From: Coprococcus ammoniilyticus
Lineage (GTDB): Bacteria; Bacillota; Clostridia; Lachnospirales; Lachnospiraceae
DNA: 64,000 nucleotides
NCBI RefSeq assembly: GCF_025567345.1
Contig: NZ_JAOQJS010000006.1
Span: 1 to 64,000 of the forward strand
Direction: 5' to 3'
Shown: positions 25,983 through 34,384 of the stretch, piece by piece
Numbering within the stretch: position 1 is the first letter of the stretch
How the letters are laid out: the number at the start of each line of letters is the position of its first letter
Translations under genes and position numbers: made by a program
The notes under the pieces: generated by a model
Databases searched by the model: none
Told to the model about the DNA's origin: nothing
The model's input: only the letters and a program-made list of their open reading frames with translations

Positions 25983-28112
25983 ATGGACAAGAAACAGGTT
26001 CAGGAAACATATAGAGAGACAACGCTGGAAGAAGAACAGGAATATTTTGAAGAAGTAGAAAATGAGCTGCAGTGTGATCTTCAGACCACACAGGAGAGCA
26101 TCGACTATCGGAATCAGGCGATCAAAGCGCAGAAGAAATATATGCGTGACAGCCATGGAGATATGGACGACGAGGAATTCCTGCAGAACATGAACAATGT
26201 AAATAACGATACATTTTTTATCGAACATGCGGCAAAGCAGGTAGATGTATTGGCGCACCAGATCGAGAGTCCGTATTTTGGAAAGATCGCATTTGAGTAT
26301 CAGGAGGATGGACAGGTTCTTCCGGTCTATATCGGAACAAACGGCTACTGGTCGATGGATGAACAGGATCAGAAGGTCTATGACTGGCGTGCTCCGATCG
26401 CATCGATGTATTATGATTATGAGAAGGGCGAGGCATCCTATCAGGCACCCGATAAAGAATATTTTGGAAAGATCGTAGAGAAGAAGCAATTTGATATCAG
26501 CAATGGAAGACTGCATAATGCAGTCGATACCGATGAGAAGATCAATGATATGATCCTGCTTGATGCACTGGGAAAGAACAGCGGCACGAAGATGAAATCC
26601 GTAGTTGCAACGATCCAGAAAGAACAGAATGCATTGATCCGTAATAAGACAGCTTATAATCTTATTGTGGATGGACGGGCAGGAAGTGGTAAGACAGTAG
26701 TTGCGATGCACAGACTGGCGTGGCTGTTATTCAACAATCGTAAGACGATGTTGGCAGACAATGTTATGATCTTGTCGCCAAATGGAATCTTTGGCGATTA
26801 TATTGCCGGTGTGCTGCCGGAGGTCGGCGAGGATAATGTACCGGAGAAGGAATTTGATTCTCTGATGGAGGAAATCCTGTTTGTAGACTGTGACTATGAG
26901 ACAAAGCTGGAACAGGCAGACCGGATCACGACACATCCCGATATGGAAAGTCCGGAAATGAAGAATATTGCATGGAAATCATCGATAGCGTTCTATCAGG
27001 CATTTAACAAATATCTGGAAGAGTATACGGCAAATATTAAGTTTAAAGATTTCCATTTTGAGAAAACAGAATTTACAAAGGACCAGATTGAGAAGATGTT
27101 CTATAATCGTTTTGCCAGATATCCGGTCTATGAACGTTTTGAGAAGATCGCATATTTTATAGCAGACCGGGTAGAGGATGAACAGGATCAGGCATTTACG
27201 GATGAGAAGCATCAGAAGATGGAGAACCAGATCACAAAAGAGATGATCTATCAGTATGCGGAGCGCAACCTGATCGAATTATATCAGGACTTTCTTAACA
27301 GTCAGGCTGAACAGCATCCGGGCATCGAACAATACCGGAATGAATATGGAAAGGTATGCTATGAAGATATTCTGGCGGTATTTTATCTGCAGATTTATTT
27401 CTATGGATGCAAGTCCTATGACAATATCAAGCATCTCGTGATTGATGAGATGCAGGATTACAACATATTCCAGTATGCAGTACTGGATCGTATCTTTAAA
27501 TGTAAAAAGACGATACTGGGAGACAGCCTGCAGGTGCTTTATTATAATCCGGAGGAAACGGTGCTGGATGTACTGCAGACGGTATTTGTGCCGCATGGAG
27601 GAACAGGCGGTTGCCAGATCAAGACTCTGGATACTGCCTACCGTTCAACCTGTGAGATCACAGAATTCTGTAACGGGATTCTGGAAGCAGATCGGGCGTC
27701 AGACGAGGCGGAAGCCCATCCACTCAACCGCCATGGCATGGAGCCGGTAACAGAGCAGGCGGAGAGTATAGAAGATGCTGCCGGATTTATCGCAGAGAAG
27801 CTTGATTATGGAGAACTGGATGATTTTGATAATGTGGCAATTCTCTGTGATGATGAAGAACGTGCATTTGCCATGTATAAAGAACTGGAAGAATATGAGC
27901 AGGTGACATATCTTACGAACCAGTCGACCGTCTATAATGGCGGTGTGGTTGTTCTTCCGAAGTTTCTTGCAAAGGGTATGGAATTCGATGCAGTATTTGT
28001 TATCAATGAACAGGATGTGATGGAAAACCGGATCAGCCGGCACGCATTTTACATTTCCTGTACAAGAGCACTGCACCAGTTATATGTGATCAATGTTACA
28101 AATCAAACTTGA
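25983..28112 (+). CDS. helD: HelD-like RNA polymerase-associated UvrD-type ATPase
   Basis: 709 residues. The start at 25983 follows GAAAGGAAAGAA; a longer frame has no site. An N-terminal coiled coil (about 5-70) is followed by the HelD signature VYDWRAPIASMYYDYEKG. Walker A is at VDGRAGSGKTVVAMHR (about 230). Superfamily 1 motifs II (LVIDEMQDYNIFQYAVL), III (LGDSLQVLY), and late motifs (TLDTAYRSTCEITEF, GMEFDAVFVIN, YISCTRALHQLYV) follow. HelD removes or recycles stalled RNA polymerase. It is slightly shorter than the Bacillus protein (~774 aa). Its stop lies inside the 5' arm of the hairpin at 28103. Confidence 0.9.
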   Translation: MDKKQVQETYRETTLEEEQEYFEEVENELQCDLQTTQESIDYRNQAIKAQKKYMRDSHGDMDDEEFLQNMNNVNNDTFFIEHAAKQVDVLAHQIESPYFGKIAFEYQEDGQVLPVYIGTNGYWSMDEQDQKVYDWRAPIASMYYDYEKGEASYQAPDKEYFGKIVEKKQFDISNGRLHNAVDTDEKINDMILLDALGKNSGTKMKSVVATIQKEQNALIRNKTAYNLIVDGRAGSGKTVVAMHRLAWLLFNNRKTMLADNVMILSPNGIFGDYIAGVLPEVGEDNVPEKEFDSLMEEILFVDCDYETKLEQADRITTHPDMESPEMKNIAWKSSIAFYQAFNKYLEEYTANIKFKDFHFEKTEFTKDQIEKMFYNRFARYPVYERFEKIAYFIADRVEDEQDQAFTDEKHQKMENQITKEMIYQYAERNLIELYQDFLNSQAEQHPGIEQYRNEYGKVCYEDILAVFYLQIYFYGCKSYDNIKHLVIDEMQDYNIFQYAVLDRIFKCKKTILGDSLQVLYYNPEETVLDVLQTVFVPHGGTGGCQIKTLDTAYRSTCEITEFCNGILEADRASDEAEAHPLNRHGMEPVTEQAESIEDAAGFIAEKLDYGELDDFDNVAILCDDEERAFAMYKELEEYEQVTYLTNQSTVYNGGVVVLPKFLAKGMEFDAVFVINEQDVMENRISRHAFYISCTRALHQLYVINVTNQT

Positions 28113-28127
28113 TTATTTCAAGTTTGA
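28103..28127. terminator. Hairpin overlapping the helD stop codon
   Basis: TCAAACTTGA, a 5-nt loop, TCAAGTTTGA: a perfect 10-bp stem that includes the last two helD codons and the stop. No long T run follows, so its efficiency as a terminator is uncertain. Confidence 0.5.
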
Positions 28128-28226
28128 ATTGCTATAAATATACATTGTTAAGACAAAATACTTGAAAATATCATTTTGAATGGTATTTGACTTGAGATAT
28201 TGACGTATAAATGCAGGAGGATTAGA

Positions 28227-28262
28227 ATGCCTCTTGTCAAAAGGTTTATCCCTTACAGGTAA
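28227..28262 (+). CDS. Short upstream ORF (leader peptide candidate) before gdh
   Basis: An 11-codon ORF MPLVKRFIPYR with a near-ideal ribosome binding site (GCAGGAGGATTAGA, AGGAGG 6-7 nt before the ATG). It ends 51 nt before the glutamate dehydrogenase start. Such a strong site on a very short frame suggests translation with a regulatory or coupling role. No attenuator hairpin is obvious after it, so the role is open. Confidence 0.5.
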   Translation: MPLVKRFIPYR

Positions 28263-28313
28263 CACCGGATAACTCGTGACAATAAAATATTTGTTAAACG
28301 AGGAGATACGAAG

Positions 28314-29570
28314 ATGAGCAGACAGTACGACCCGTATGAGAATGTGGTAGCAGTGATGGAAGAAGCCATGAACATTGGTGGAATTGACAAGAGGATGTTT
28401 GAGATCATCAAAAATCCACAGCGTGAGACTAAGGTTTACCTTCCTGTGGAGATGGATGACGGAAGTGTTAAGGTATTTGAAGGATACAGAGTCCAGCATT
28501 CAAATATCAGAGGACCGTTCAAAGGAGGTATACGTTATCACAAGAACGTATCACTGAATGAAGTCAAAGCACTTGCAACATGGATGTCATTAAAATGTGC
28601 AGTGGCAAATATACCATTTGGAGGAGCGAAGGGTGGTATCAAAGTAGATCCGGCTGCACTTTCCAGACGGGAATTGTGTGCATTGACGAGAAGATATACC
28701 TATGCGATCGAGCCGATCATCGGAGCAGATACCGATATACCTGCTCCTGATGTAAATACAAATGCACAGATTATGACATGGGTGTTAGATACATACAGCC
28801 AGTTAAAGGGAAAACCTTGTCCCGGAGTCGTGACAGGAAAACCGCTGGAACTTGGCGGTTCCAAGGGAAGACCATCGGCAACCGGACGTGGAGTTGTGAT
28901 CAGCACCAAGCTCCTTCTTGCAGAAGATGGCAAGGCGTTAGAGGGTACTAAGGTTGCAATTCAGGGATGCGGTAATGTTGGCGGCAATACAGCCAGAATA
29001 TTTGGACATAGAGGTGCGGTTGTTGTAGCGATCAGTGATGTGTCGGGTGGAATCTATAAGGAGACCGGATTGGATGCAGATAAGGTAACAGCTTATGTAG
29101 AAGCCGGTGGTCTGCTTGCAGACTATCAGGAAGATGGTGTTACTCATATTTCGAATACAGATATTCTTACCTGTGATTGTGATGTGCTGGTTCCCGCAGC
29201 GCTTGAAAATCAGATCACAAAAGAGGTTGCGGAGAAATTAAAATGTTCTTATATTGTTGAGGGTGCAAATGGACCGACGGCAGCAGATGCAGATCCGATC
29301 CTTGCAGAAAGAGGAATCAAGCTTGTGCCGGATATCTTTGCAAACAGCGGCGGTGTTATTGTTTCTTATTTTGAATGGGTACAGAACATTCAGGAAATGA
29401 CATGGGAAAAACCGCAGGTAAATGAGATGCTTGAAACGATCATGACGAAAGCATTTGGAGAAATCGTGGAGGAGAGCAAAAAGAGTCATTGTACTTTGCG
29501 GATGGCAGCCTATATCATTGCTTTAAAACGATTGATCCATACGGAAGAGATCAAGGGTATATTCCCGTAA
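28314..29570 (+). CDS. gdhA: Glutamate dehydrogenase (Glu/Leu/Phe/Val dehydrogenase family)
   Basis: 418 residues, the short hexameric bacterial length. The catalytic region contains KGGIRYHKNVS and NIPFGGAKGGIKVDP (catalytic lysines), then DIPAPDVNTNAQIMTW. The Rossmann domain has IQGCGNVGGNTARI, followed by CDVLVPAALENQIT and VEGANGPTAADADPIL. It interconverts glutamate and 2-oxoglutarate plus ammonia, probably NAD-dependent catabolism in a fermenter, though cofactor choice is not proven. CGAGGAGATACGAAG precedes the ATG. It is followed by a terminator and an Lrp regulator that may respond to amino acids. Confidence 0.93.
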   Translation: MSRQYDPYENVVAVMEEAMNIGGIDKRMFEIIKNPQRETKVYLPVEMDDGSVKVFEGYRVQHSNIRGPFKGGIRYHKNVSLNEVKALATWMSLKCAVANIPFGGAKGGIKVDPAALSRRELCALTRRYTYAIEPIIGADTDIPAPDVNTNAQIMTWVLDTYSQLKGKPCPGVVTGKPLELGGSKGRPSATGRGVVISTKLLLAEDGKALEGTKVAIQGCGNVGGNTARIFGHRGAVVVAISDVSGGIYKETGLDADKVTAYVEAGGLLADYQEDGVTHISNTDILTCDCDVLVPAALENQITKEVAEKLKCSYIVEGANGPTAADADPILAERGIKLVPDIFANSGGVIVSYFEWVQNIQEMTWEKPQVNEMLETIMTKAFGEIVEESKKSHCTLRMAAYIIALKRLIHTEEIKGIFP

Positions 29571-29677
29571 AATATACAGATGCAATACTACATGGTATTT
29601 TTAGTGCTGGATTTATCCTGTTATTAGTAGTAAAATACAGACAGGATAGATAGAAGTACATTGATATCAGAAATATG

Positions 29678-29713
29678 AAAGGGATGTCCTTCTCAGATGA
29701 AGGATGTCCTTTT
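29678..29713 (+). terminator. Terminator after gdh
   Basis: AAAGGGATGTCCTTC pairs with GAAGGATGTCCTTT over 15 bp, using several G-U wobbles because the arms are built from an approximate direct repeat of GGATGTCCTT; a T run follows. Confidence 0.7.
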
Positions 29714-29785
29714 TCTATACCAAAGTTTCTATATAAATAAAGGTATTTGGCAGATGAGATGTATAAGAAAATGGAGAGTAAAACT

Positions 29786-30274
29786 ATGCATGAAGTAAAA
29801 GAGACAGCTTACTGTCTGGATGAGGTAGATCAGAAGATTCTGGAACTGTTAGAGAAGGATGCTCGTATGTCTTTAAAGGATATTGCGGAATGTGTTTTTC
29901 TGTCATCAACAGCAGTATCTACAAGAATAGAGCGGTTAAAGGAAGCAGGGGTGATCGAGGGCTTTCAGGTACAGATCAATCCGATCGCACTGGGATATTA
30001 TACAAAAGCATTTATTAATTTAGAGGTAGAGCCAAACGACAAACAGGATTTTTATCCATTTATCAAGAACTGCAAAAATGTTGTGGAATGTAATTGTGTG
30101 ACCGGTGACTATTCCATGCTGATCGAGGTTATCTTTGAGACAACGATGGCACTGGATCTGTTTATCGGTGAATTGCAGAGATTTGGAAAAACAAAGACTT
30201 TGATCGCATTCTCGACCTCTGTAGAACACAGAAATATCTACTGGAAGGAAGAAAATCAGGAGCCGAATACATAA
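29786..30274 (+). CDS. Lrp/AsnC-family transcriptional regulator
   Basis: 162 residues. ATG at 29786 is preferred because GGAGAG lies 7 nt upstream; earlier in-frame TTG and ATG codons (from 29747) have weaker sites. The N-terminal winged helix-turn-helix reads DQKILELLEKDARMSLKDIAECVFLSSTAVSTRIERLKEAGVIEGF, and the C-terminal RAM/ligand domain contains VVECNCVTGDYSMLIEV. Members sense amino acids. Its position after gdh makes nitrogen metabolism a plausible target, by inference only. Confidence 0.9.
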   Translation: MHEVKETAYCLDEVDQKILELLEKDARMSLKDIAECVFLSSTAVSTRIERLKEAGVIEGFQVQINPIALGYYTKAFINLEVEPNDKQDFYPFIKNCKNVVECNCVTGDYSMLIEVIFETTMALDLFIGELQRFGKTKTLIAFSTSVEHRNIYWKEENQEPNT

Positions 30275-30315
30275 ATTTTTTTTCGAAAGCGGATACTAAC
30301 AATGGGAGGTTGCTT

Positions 30316-31326
30316 ATGAAACAGAACGTAAAGAAAAAAGAGACATATATTCCATCATCCAACGGAAGAGATAAATTACATGTCATCGTCTGGATTCCAC
30401 AGGGTGAGATCAAGGCGGTGCTTCAGATCTCTCATGGTATGATAGAGGACATGGAGCGTTATGATCATTTTGCAAGATTTATGGCTGCCAGAGGAATTCT
30501 GGTATGCGGAAATGATCATCTGGGGCATGGACTGACAGCCAGAAATAAATCCGAGATGGGTTATATGTATGCTTATGATGCAAGTAAGACGATGGCAGCA
30601 GATGTTCATCGTGTGACCAGATGCATAAAACGGGCATATCCGGATCTTCCGTATTTTCTTATGGGACACAGCATGGGATCATTTATTGCAAGAAGATATA
30701 TGTGCGAATATGCAAAAGATCCAAAGTACCCTGCAAAGCTGCAGAAAAATGCCAGCATAGATGGTTTTATCTGTATGGGAACGGGCGGACATCCGAAGTG
30801 TATGCTGAAGATCGGAGAGGCGGTAGCCGGAGTGGAGAGTATGCTCCGTGGCGAGAAGCATAGAAGCAAATTGTTGCAGGTGCTTGCATTTGGTACTTAC
30901 CTTTTCGGTATTCCCAGAATGACGATCATGAACGGTGAGAAGCGGAAGCGTACCGTGAAAGACTGGCTGAGCAGAGACTATGTTCAGGTTGACAAATATA
31001 TGGCAGATCCGATGTATGACTATACTTTTACGGTAAAGGGCTACAAGACGTTATTCAAAACACTGGAATTTATTCAGGATGAGGATAATCTGGCAAATGT
31101 GCCAAAGAATATGCCGGTATTATTCATATCAGGAAGCAAAGATCCGGTCGGACACTATGGCCTGGACGTGAAGCTTTTATACAACAAATACAGCAGATAT
31201 ATCACAGATGATGTCAAATGCATCCTGTACAAGGATGCGCGTCACGAAGTCATAAATGAGATCAACAATATTCAGGCATATTACGATATCTATAACTGGA
31301 TCGACTTGCACACCATAGGGGTGTAG
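30316..31326 (+). CDS. Alpha/beta hydrolase (serine aminopeptidase S33 / monoacylglycerol lipase type)
   Basis: 336 residues. ATG at 30316 follows GGGAGGTTGCTT. Conserved marks: the oxyanion segment QISHGMIEDMERYDHFARFMAARGI, a nucleophile elbow GHSMGS (Ser near 119), Asp in SGSKDPVGHYG and His in KDARHEVINE. The protein has no signal peptide. The HGMxEHxxRY-like segment is typical of monoglyceride lipase or lysophospholipase relatives; the substrate is unknown. Confidence 0.88.
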   Translation: MKQNVKKKETYIPSSNGRDKLHVIVWIPQGEIKAVLQISHGMIEDMERYDHFARFMAARGILVCGNDHLGHGLTARNKSEMGYMYAYDASKTMAADVHRVTRCIKRAYPDLPYFLMGHSMGSFIARRYMCEYAKDPKYPAKLQKNASIDGFICMGTGGHPKCMLKIGEAVAGVESMLRGEKHRSKLLQVLAFGTYLFGIPRMTIMNGEKRKRTVKDWLSRDYVQVDKYMADPMYDYTFTVKGYKTLFKTLEFIQDEDNLANVPKNMPVLFISGSKDPVGHYGLDVKLLYNKYSRYITDDVKCILYKDARHEVINEINNIQAYYDIYNWIDLHTIGV

Positions 31327-31357
31327 GGGCGGGAACACATTTTAGTAATAAAAACAG

Positions 31358-31547
31358 AACAGGTGGTAACCCTCAACCGGGGCATTTTCAAACCATAGCA
31401 TGAACGACTGAGTTTCAACGATTCGGTGCTACTGCGCCGGACACAACGAATTTATCGTGTCCGGCGCAGTATGCAGATCGGATCGAAGTTGAAACGAAGG
31501 TAGTCATGTGTGTTTGAGAATGCTCCGGCTGAGAGTTACCGCCTGTT
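31358..31547. repeat. Large palindromic intergenic element 4 (190 nt)
   Basis: Arms of 36 nt (31358-31393 and 31512-31547) pair with five differences, three of them G-U compatible. An inner stem GTTTCAAC (31412) / GTTGAAAC (31488) is flanked by TGA on its 5' side and GA on its 3' side, and a perfect 11-bp apical hairpin GCGCCGGACAC / GTGTCCGGCGC tops it. It fills the convergent gap between the hydrolase and the ABC permease gene, ending 8 nt before the latter's stop. Confidence 0.8.
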
Positions 31548-31555
31548 CGTTTGCG

Positions 31556-32326
31556 TTACAAGCTGATCTTCTTTTCGAGGAGCACGGAGCTTCCGATATA
31601 GCTTGCCACCATTACTACGAAGTAGAGTGCAATCTGTGGGATCATGGCATACATGGCTTCCATAAATGTCGCATTCGGTCCGGGATTGGACAGATGGGGA
31701 ATCTTAGAAGCAATTACAGACAGGATCACATAGAAGACGATGAACAGTACGAAACTGATAAAACCTTTAATCTTCTTTGTCTGAAGAATGGTGGAGCATA
31801 CCGATACCGCAAGGTAGGCAAGAGTGATCGTCATAAAGAACTGGATCAGAAATACAAGGATAAATGCCAGTAATCTTAAGATAACGCCGCCCAGGGAATA
31901 TCCCCCCATTTCAAGAATATTGCTTAGAAAATCATAAAAAGTATCAATGGAGTCATATGTGGAGTATGCCAGGCTGAGATCTAAGGTCAGTAATCCGAAT
32001 ATAACAGCAACGATTATTGCACCTGTCAGCAGGATGGATAACAGTTTGGCGCCGATTACTTTATAGCTGGATATAGGAGCCATAAAGACCAGATATCCCG
32101 ATTTGTTTTTCAGATCCTGGCTGTAACTGATTATGCCGTAGATCAATACAAACAGGTAACAGCAGAAAGCCGCGAGAATAAGCAGGGAAACAGCAATAAC
32201 AGAGTGATCTGCATGTTCGGTTAACGTACTAATGAGAAAGTAAAGCTCAATGGCAGCTATGACGATCCCTACGATCAGAAGTGGAAAGATTCCACGGCGA
32301 AATTCATATTTTAACATTTTTAACAT
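31556..32326 (-). CDS. ABC-2 type transporter permease
   Basis: 256 residues with six hydrophobic segments (about 15-35, 45-70, 98-125, 145-172, 182-203, 225-247). The N-terminus MLKMLKYEFRRGIFPLL is typical of ABC-2 membrane subunits. GGGAGG lies 9 nt before the ATG. It is the last gene of a GntR regulator-ATPase-permease operon on the minus strand, resembling the ytr-type systems of Firmicutes that respond to cell-wall-active compounds. Confidence 0.85.
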   Translation of the reverse strand: MLKMLKYEFRRGIFPLLIVGIVIAAIELYFLISTLTEHADHSVIAVSLLILAAFCCYLFVLIYGIISYSQDLKNKSGYLVFMAPISSYKVIGAKLLSILLTGAIIVAVIFGLLTLDLSLAYSTYDSIDTFYDFLSNILEMGGYSLGGVILRLLAFILVFLIQFFMTITLAYLAVSVCSTILQTKKIKGFISFVLFIVFYVILSVIASKIPHLSNPGPNATFMEAMYAMIPQIALYFVVMVASYIGSSVLLEKKISL

Positions 32327-32344
32327 AATTGAATACCTCCCAGT

Positions 32345-33031
32345 TTATGCGTAGATTTCTTTATACATATCAACAATGGATTTGCCCTGTGCGATACGAA
32401 GTTCTTCTGCATTACCCTGTAATACACAGGTTCCGTTTTTGATGAAGATGGCATGATCAATGATCTTTTCCAGTTCATCCACCAGATGGCTTGACATGAT
32501 AACGGCAGTGTCATCTGAGATATTAGACACGATTGTATGAATGATCTTCTCGCGGGCAATGATATCGATGCCGTTTAACGGTTCGTCTAACATAATAACT
32601 TCCGAATTCCTTGAAAGTGTTGCAACGATCTTCAGCTTTGCCATCATACCGGATGACATCTCACGCACTTTTTGCTTTGGCGACAGATCCATTTCCTGTA
32701 ACAGTCGCATGTATTTGTCATAATCAAAATCAGCGAAGAAATCACGGTAATATTTTCCGACATCGATGCAGTTCATATAACCGAAGAAATAGGCTTCTGT
32801 AGGCATATATGCGATATGCGCTTTGGCTTTGTAATCTAATGGCCGGTTATCCATCGTGATCGTACCGGAAGTCGGTTTTGAAAGCCCGGCGATCATTTTC
32901 ATAAGGGTGGATTTACCGCTTCCGTTCGGACCGAGTAGCGCATAAATGTTACCGGATATGATATCCAGTGACAGGTCCGAAACAGCGGTCGTACTCATAT
33001 ACTTTTTTACTAAGTGTTCACATTTAATCAT
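32345..33031 (-). CDS. ABC transporter ATPase (YtrB-like)
   Basis: 228 residues. ATG at 33031 is chosen since AAAGGA lies 9 nt upstream; upstream TTG and ATG codons overlap that site. Walker A GPNGSGKST, a degenerate signature (EMSSGMMAKLKI, where LSGGQ would be expected), Walker B EVIMLDEPLNGID and H-loop SSHLVDELE are visible. The degenerate signature is common in this YtrB/EcsA-like branch. The gene sits between the regulator and the permease. Confidence 0.9.
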   Translation of the reverse strand: MIKCEHLVKKYMSTTAVSDLSLDIISGNIYALLGPNGSGKSTLMKMIAGLSKPTSGTITMDNRPLDYKAKAHIAYMPTEAYFFGYMNCIDVGKYYRDFFADFDYDKYMRLLQEMDLSPKQKVREMSSGMMAKLKIVATLSRNSEVIMLDEPLNGIDIIAREKIIHTIVSNISDDTAVIMSSHLVDELEKIIDHAIFIKNGTCVLQGNAEELRIAQGKSIVDMYKEIYA

Positions 33032-33058
33032 AGTATTCATTCCTTTCAATACTTGTTT

Positions 33059-33415
33059 TTACAGGGAATAGTAGTCCTGCAATAATCGGATGATCTCTTC
33101 CGGCGTATATCCCATGCCGGTGAGCTGTTCATCCAGAACTGTAAGGATCTGCTTTAACTGTTCCTGTTTCAGCCGATCAATTACCTGAGGATCTTCTGTT
33201 ACAAATGTACCAATTCCACGTTTCGTATATGACAGTCCGAGAGATTCCATCTCGTTATAAACCCGGGCCGCGGTGTTTGGGTTGATGTCATATTGGATGG
33301 CAAGCTCTCTGGATGATGGGAGCTTGGTACCAAGTGGCAGGGCACCTGTAATAATTTTCTTTTTTATATTATCGATGACCTGAAGGTAGATCGGCAGGTT
33401 TGATTTAAATTCCAA
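33059..33415 (-). CDS. GntR-family regulator, YtrA type
   Basis: 118 residues: an N-terminal winged helix (LPIYLQVIDNIKKKIITGALPLGTKLPSSRELAIQYDINPNTAARVYNEME) and a short C-terminal dimerisation helix pair, the length and pattern of the YtrA subfamily. It starts the ATPase-permease operon and probably represses it through the dyad at 33429-33444. GGAGGGAAGC precedes the start. Confidence 0.9.
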   Translation of the reverse strand: MEFKSNLPIYLQVIDNIKKKIITGALPLGTKLPSSRELAIQYDINPNTAARVYNEMESLGLSYTKRGIGTFVTEDPQVIDRLKQEQLKQILTVLDEQLTGMGYTPEEIIRLLQDYYSL

Positions 33416-33428
33416 ATGCTTCCCTCCT

Positions 33429-33475
33429 AACTACTGTGCTAGTTGGATAGTACACCAATACACTTGGGATGTCAA
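33429..33475 (-). promoter_or_regulatory. Promoter and operator of the YtrA-type operon
   Basis: On the minus strand TTGACA (33470-33475), a 17-nt spacer and TACTAT (33447-33452) form a strong promoter. Just downstream a dyad AACTA-N6-TAGTT (33429-33444) overlaps the likely transcription start and the region before the ribosome binding site, a good position for autorepression by the GntR protein. Confidence 0.7.
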
Positions 33476-33554
33476 GCACAAAAATTAAATTTATAACTAT
33501 TAATTTGGCAGCAAAACTTCCATTTACAGGTGAATTGCCGGATATAGGCTAAAA

Positions 33555-33575
33555 TTAATGAGAATAATTCTTAAA
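33555..33575. promoter_or_regulatory. Fur/PerR-box-like dyad upstream of the perR-like gene
   Basis: AATGAGAATAATTCTTA contains the dyad AGAAT-A-ATTCT, similar to PerR and Fur boxes, about 85-100 nt before the start of the Fur-family gene. Autoregulation is common for PerR, so this is a reasonable operator candidate. Confidence 0.45.
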
Positions 33576-33657
33576 AAGGTATTCAAACCTGACAAAATAT
33601 GTGTTAGTATAGACTTATCAAAAGTAAGATCGGAATAAATCATTGGAGTGAACAGGT

Positions 33658-34053
33658 ATGGCAGAGAAAAGAAATACAAAACAAAAACAGGTTATATATT
33701 CGGTTATAAAAGAATTAAAATGTCATCCGACTGCCCAGCAGCTTCATCAGATTCTTGTGGAGAGGGGATATAATATAGGTGCATCGACTGTATACAGAGT
33801 ATTGGCGGATGCGGTTGATGACGGCATTATCATGAATGTATTCTCATTTGATAAGAATGAACATTTTGACGGCAATCCGGTTCCGCATTATCATATTATC
33901 TGTACCAAATGTGGAAGAATCTTCGACAGCCATGTCCCATATGATCCTGAGATCGATGAGCGAGGCAGACTGGCGGATGAGGACTTTATCATTTCATCCC
34001 ACAATCTTGAATATGTCGGCATCTGCCCTGAATGTCAGAACGAGCAGGAATAA
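33658..34053 (+). CDS. perR: Fur-family metalloregulator, PerR-like
   Basis: 131 residues. Winged helix (KQKQVIYSVIKELKCHPTAQQLHQILVERGYNIGASTVYRVLADAVDDGII) followed by the metal-binding dimer domain with NEHFDGNPVPHYHIICTKCGRIFD and a second zinc pair CPEC close to the end. The length and PHYHIICTKCG motif fit PerR-type peroxide sensors, though Fur or Zur cannot be excluded by eye. The last four codons and stop are part of the 23-bp inverted repeat that also forms the end of the convergent asparaginase gene. Confidence 0.8.
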   Translation: MAEKRNTKQKQVIYSVIKELKCHPTAQQLHQILVERGYNIGASTVYRVLADAVDDGIIMNVFSFDKNEHFDGNPVPHYHIICTKCGRIFDSHVPYDPEIDERGRLADEDFIISSHNLEYVGICPECQNEQE

Positions 34054-34384
34054 CACCATGCTTTATAACACTATCAGGATTTATATAAGATTGTATAAAA
34101 TATAGCATACACATACAGCAACACCCATATGGTTGTTCCATTATAACATGACATATACGAGGATTTCGTTGTGAGCTGCACATTGTCAGTAAATACGAGT
34201 GCCTGTTTGAGCCGAAGGCGAGTTGGCACAGGAGTATTTACGAATCAGACATGTGCTGCAAACAGAAACCGCAGTAAGTCATTTATAGTGGAATAACCAT
34301 ATGGGTGTTGTTGTATGTGTGTGCTATATTACAATCTTATATAAAACTTGAACAACCCGTCAAAGCATGGTGTTATTCCTGCTC
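34042..34384 (+). repeat. Large palindromic intergenic element 5 (343 nt), reaching into both flanking genes
   Basis: Outer arms 34042-34064 and 34362-34384 are exact 23-nt reverse complements and contain the final codons of both neighbours. After an unpaired 17-nt stretch on each side, arms of about 60 nt pair again (including ACACCCATATGGTT). The conserved core at 34199-34232 reads GTGCCTGTTTGAGCC, GAA, GGCGAGTTGGCACAGG, flanked by GTAAATAC/GTATTTAC. Side motifs GGATTTCGTT (34161) and GAAACCGCAG (34265) match element 2. Confidence 0.9.

Noticed and set aside
25926..26711. A 261-codon minus-strand frame opposite helD
   Set aside because: Cysteine/isoleucine-rich shadow translation of helD, with no start signal or recognisable motif.
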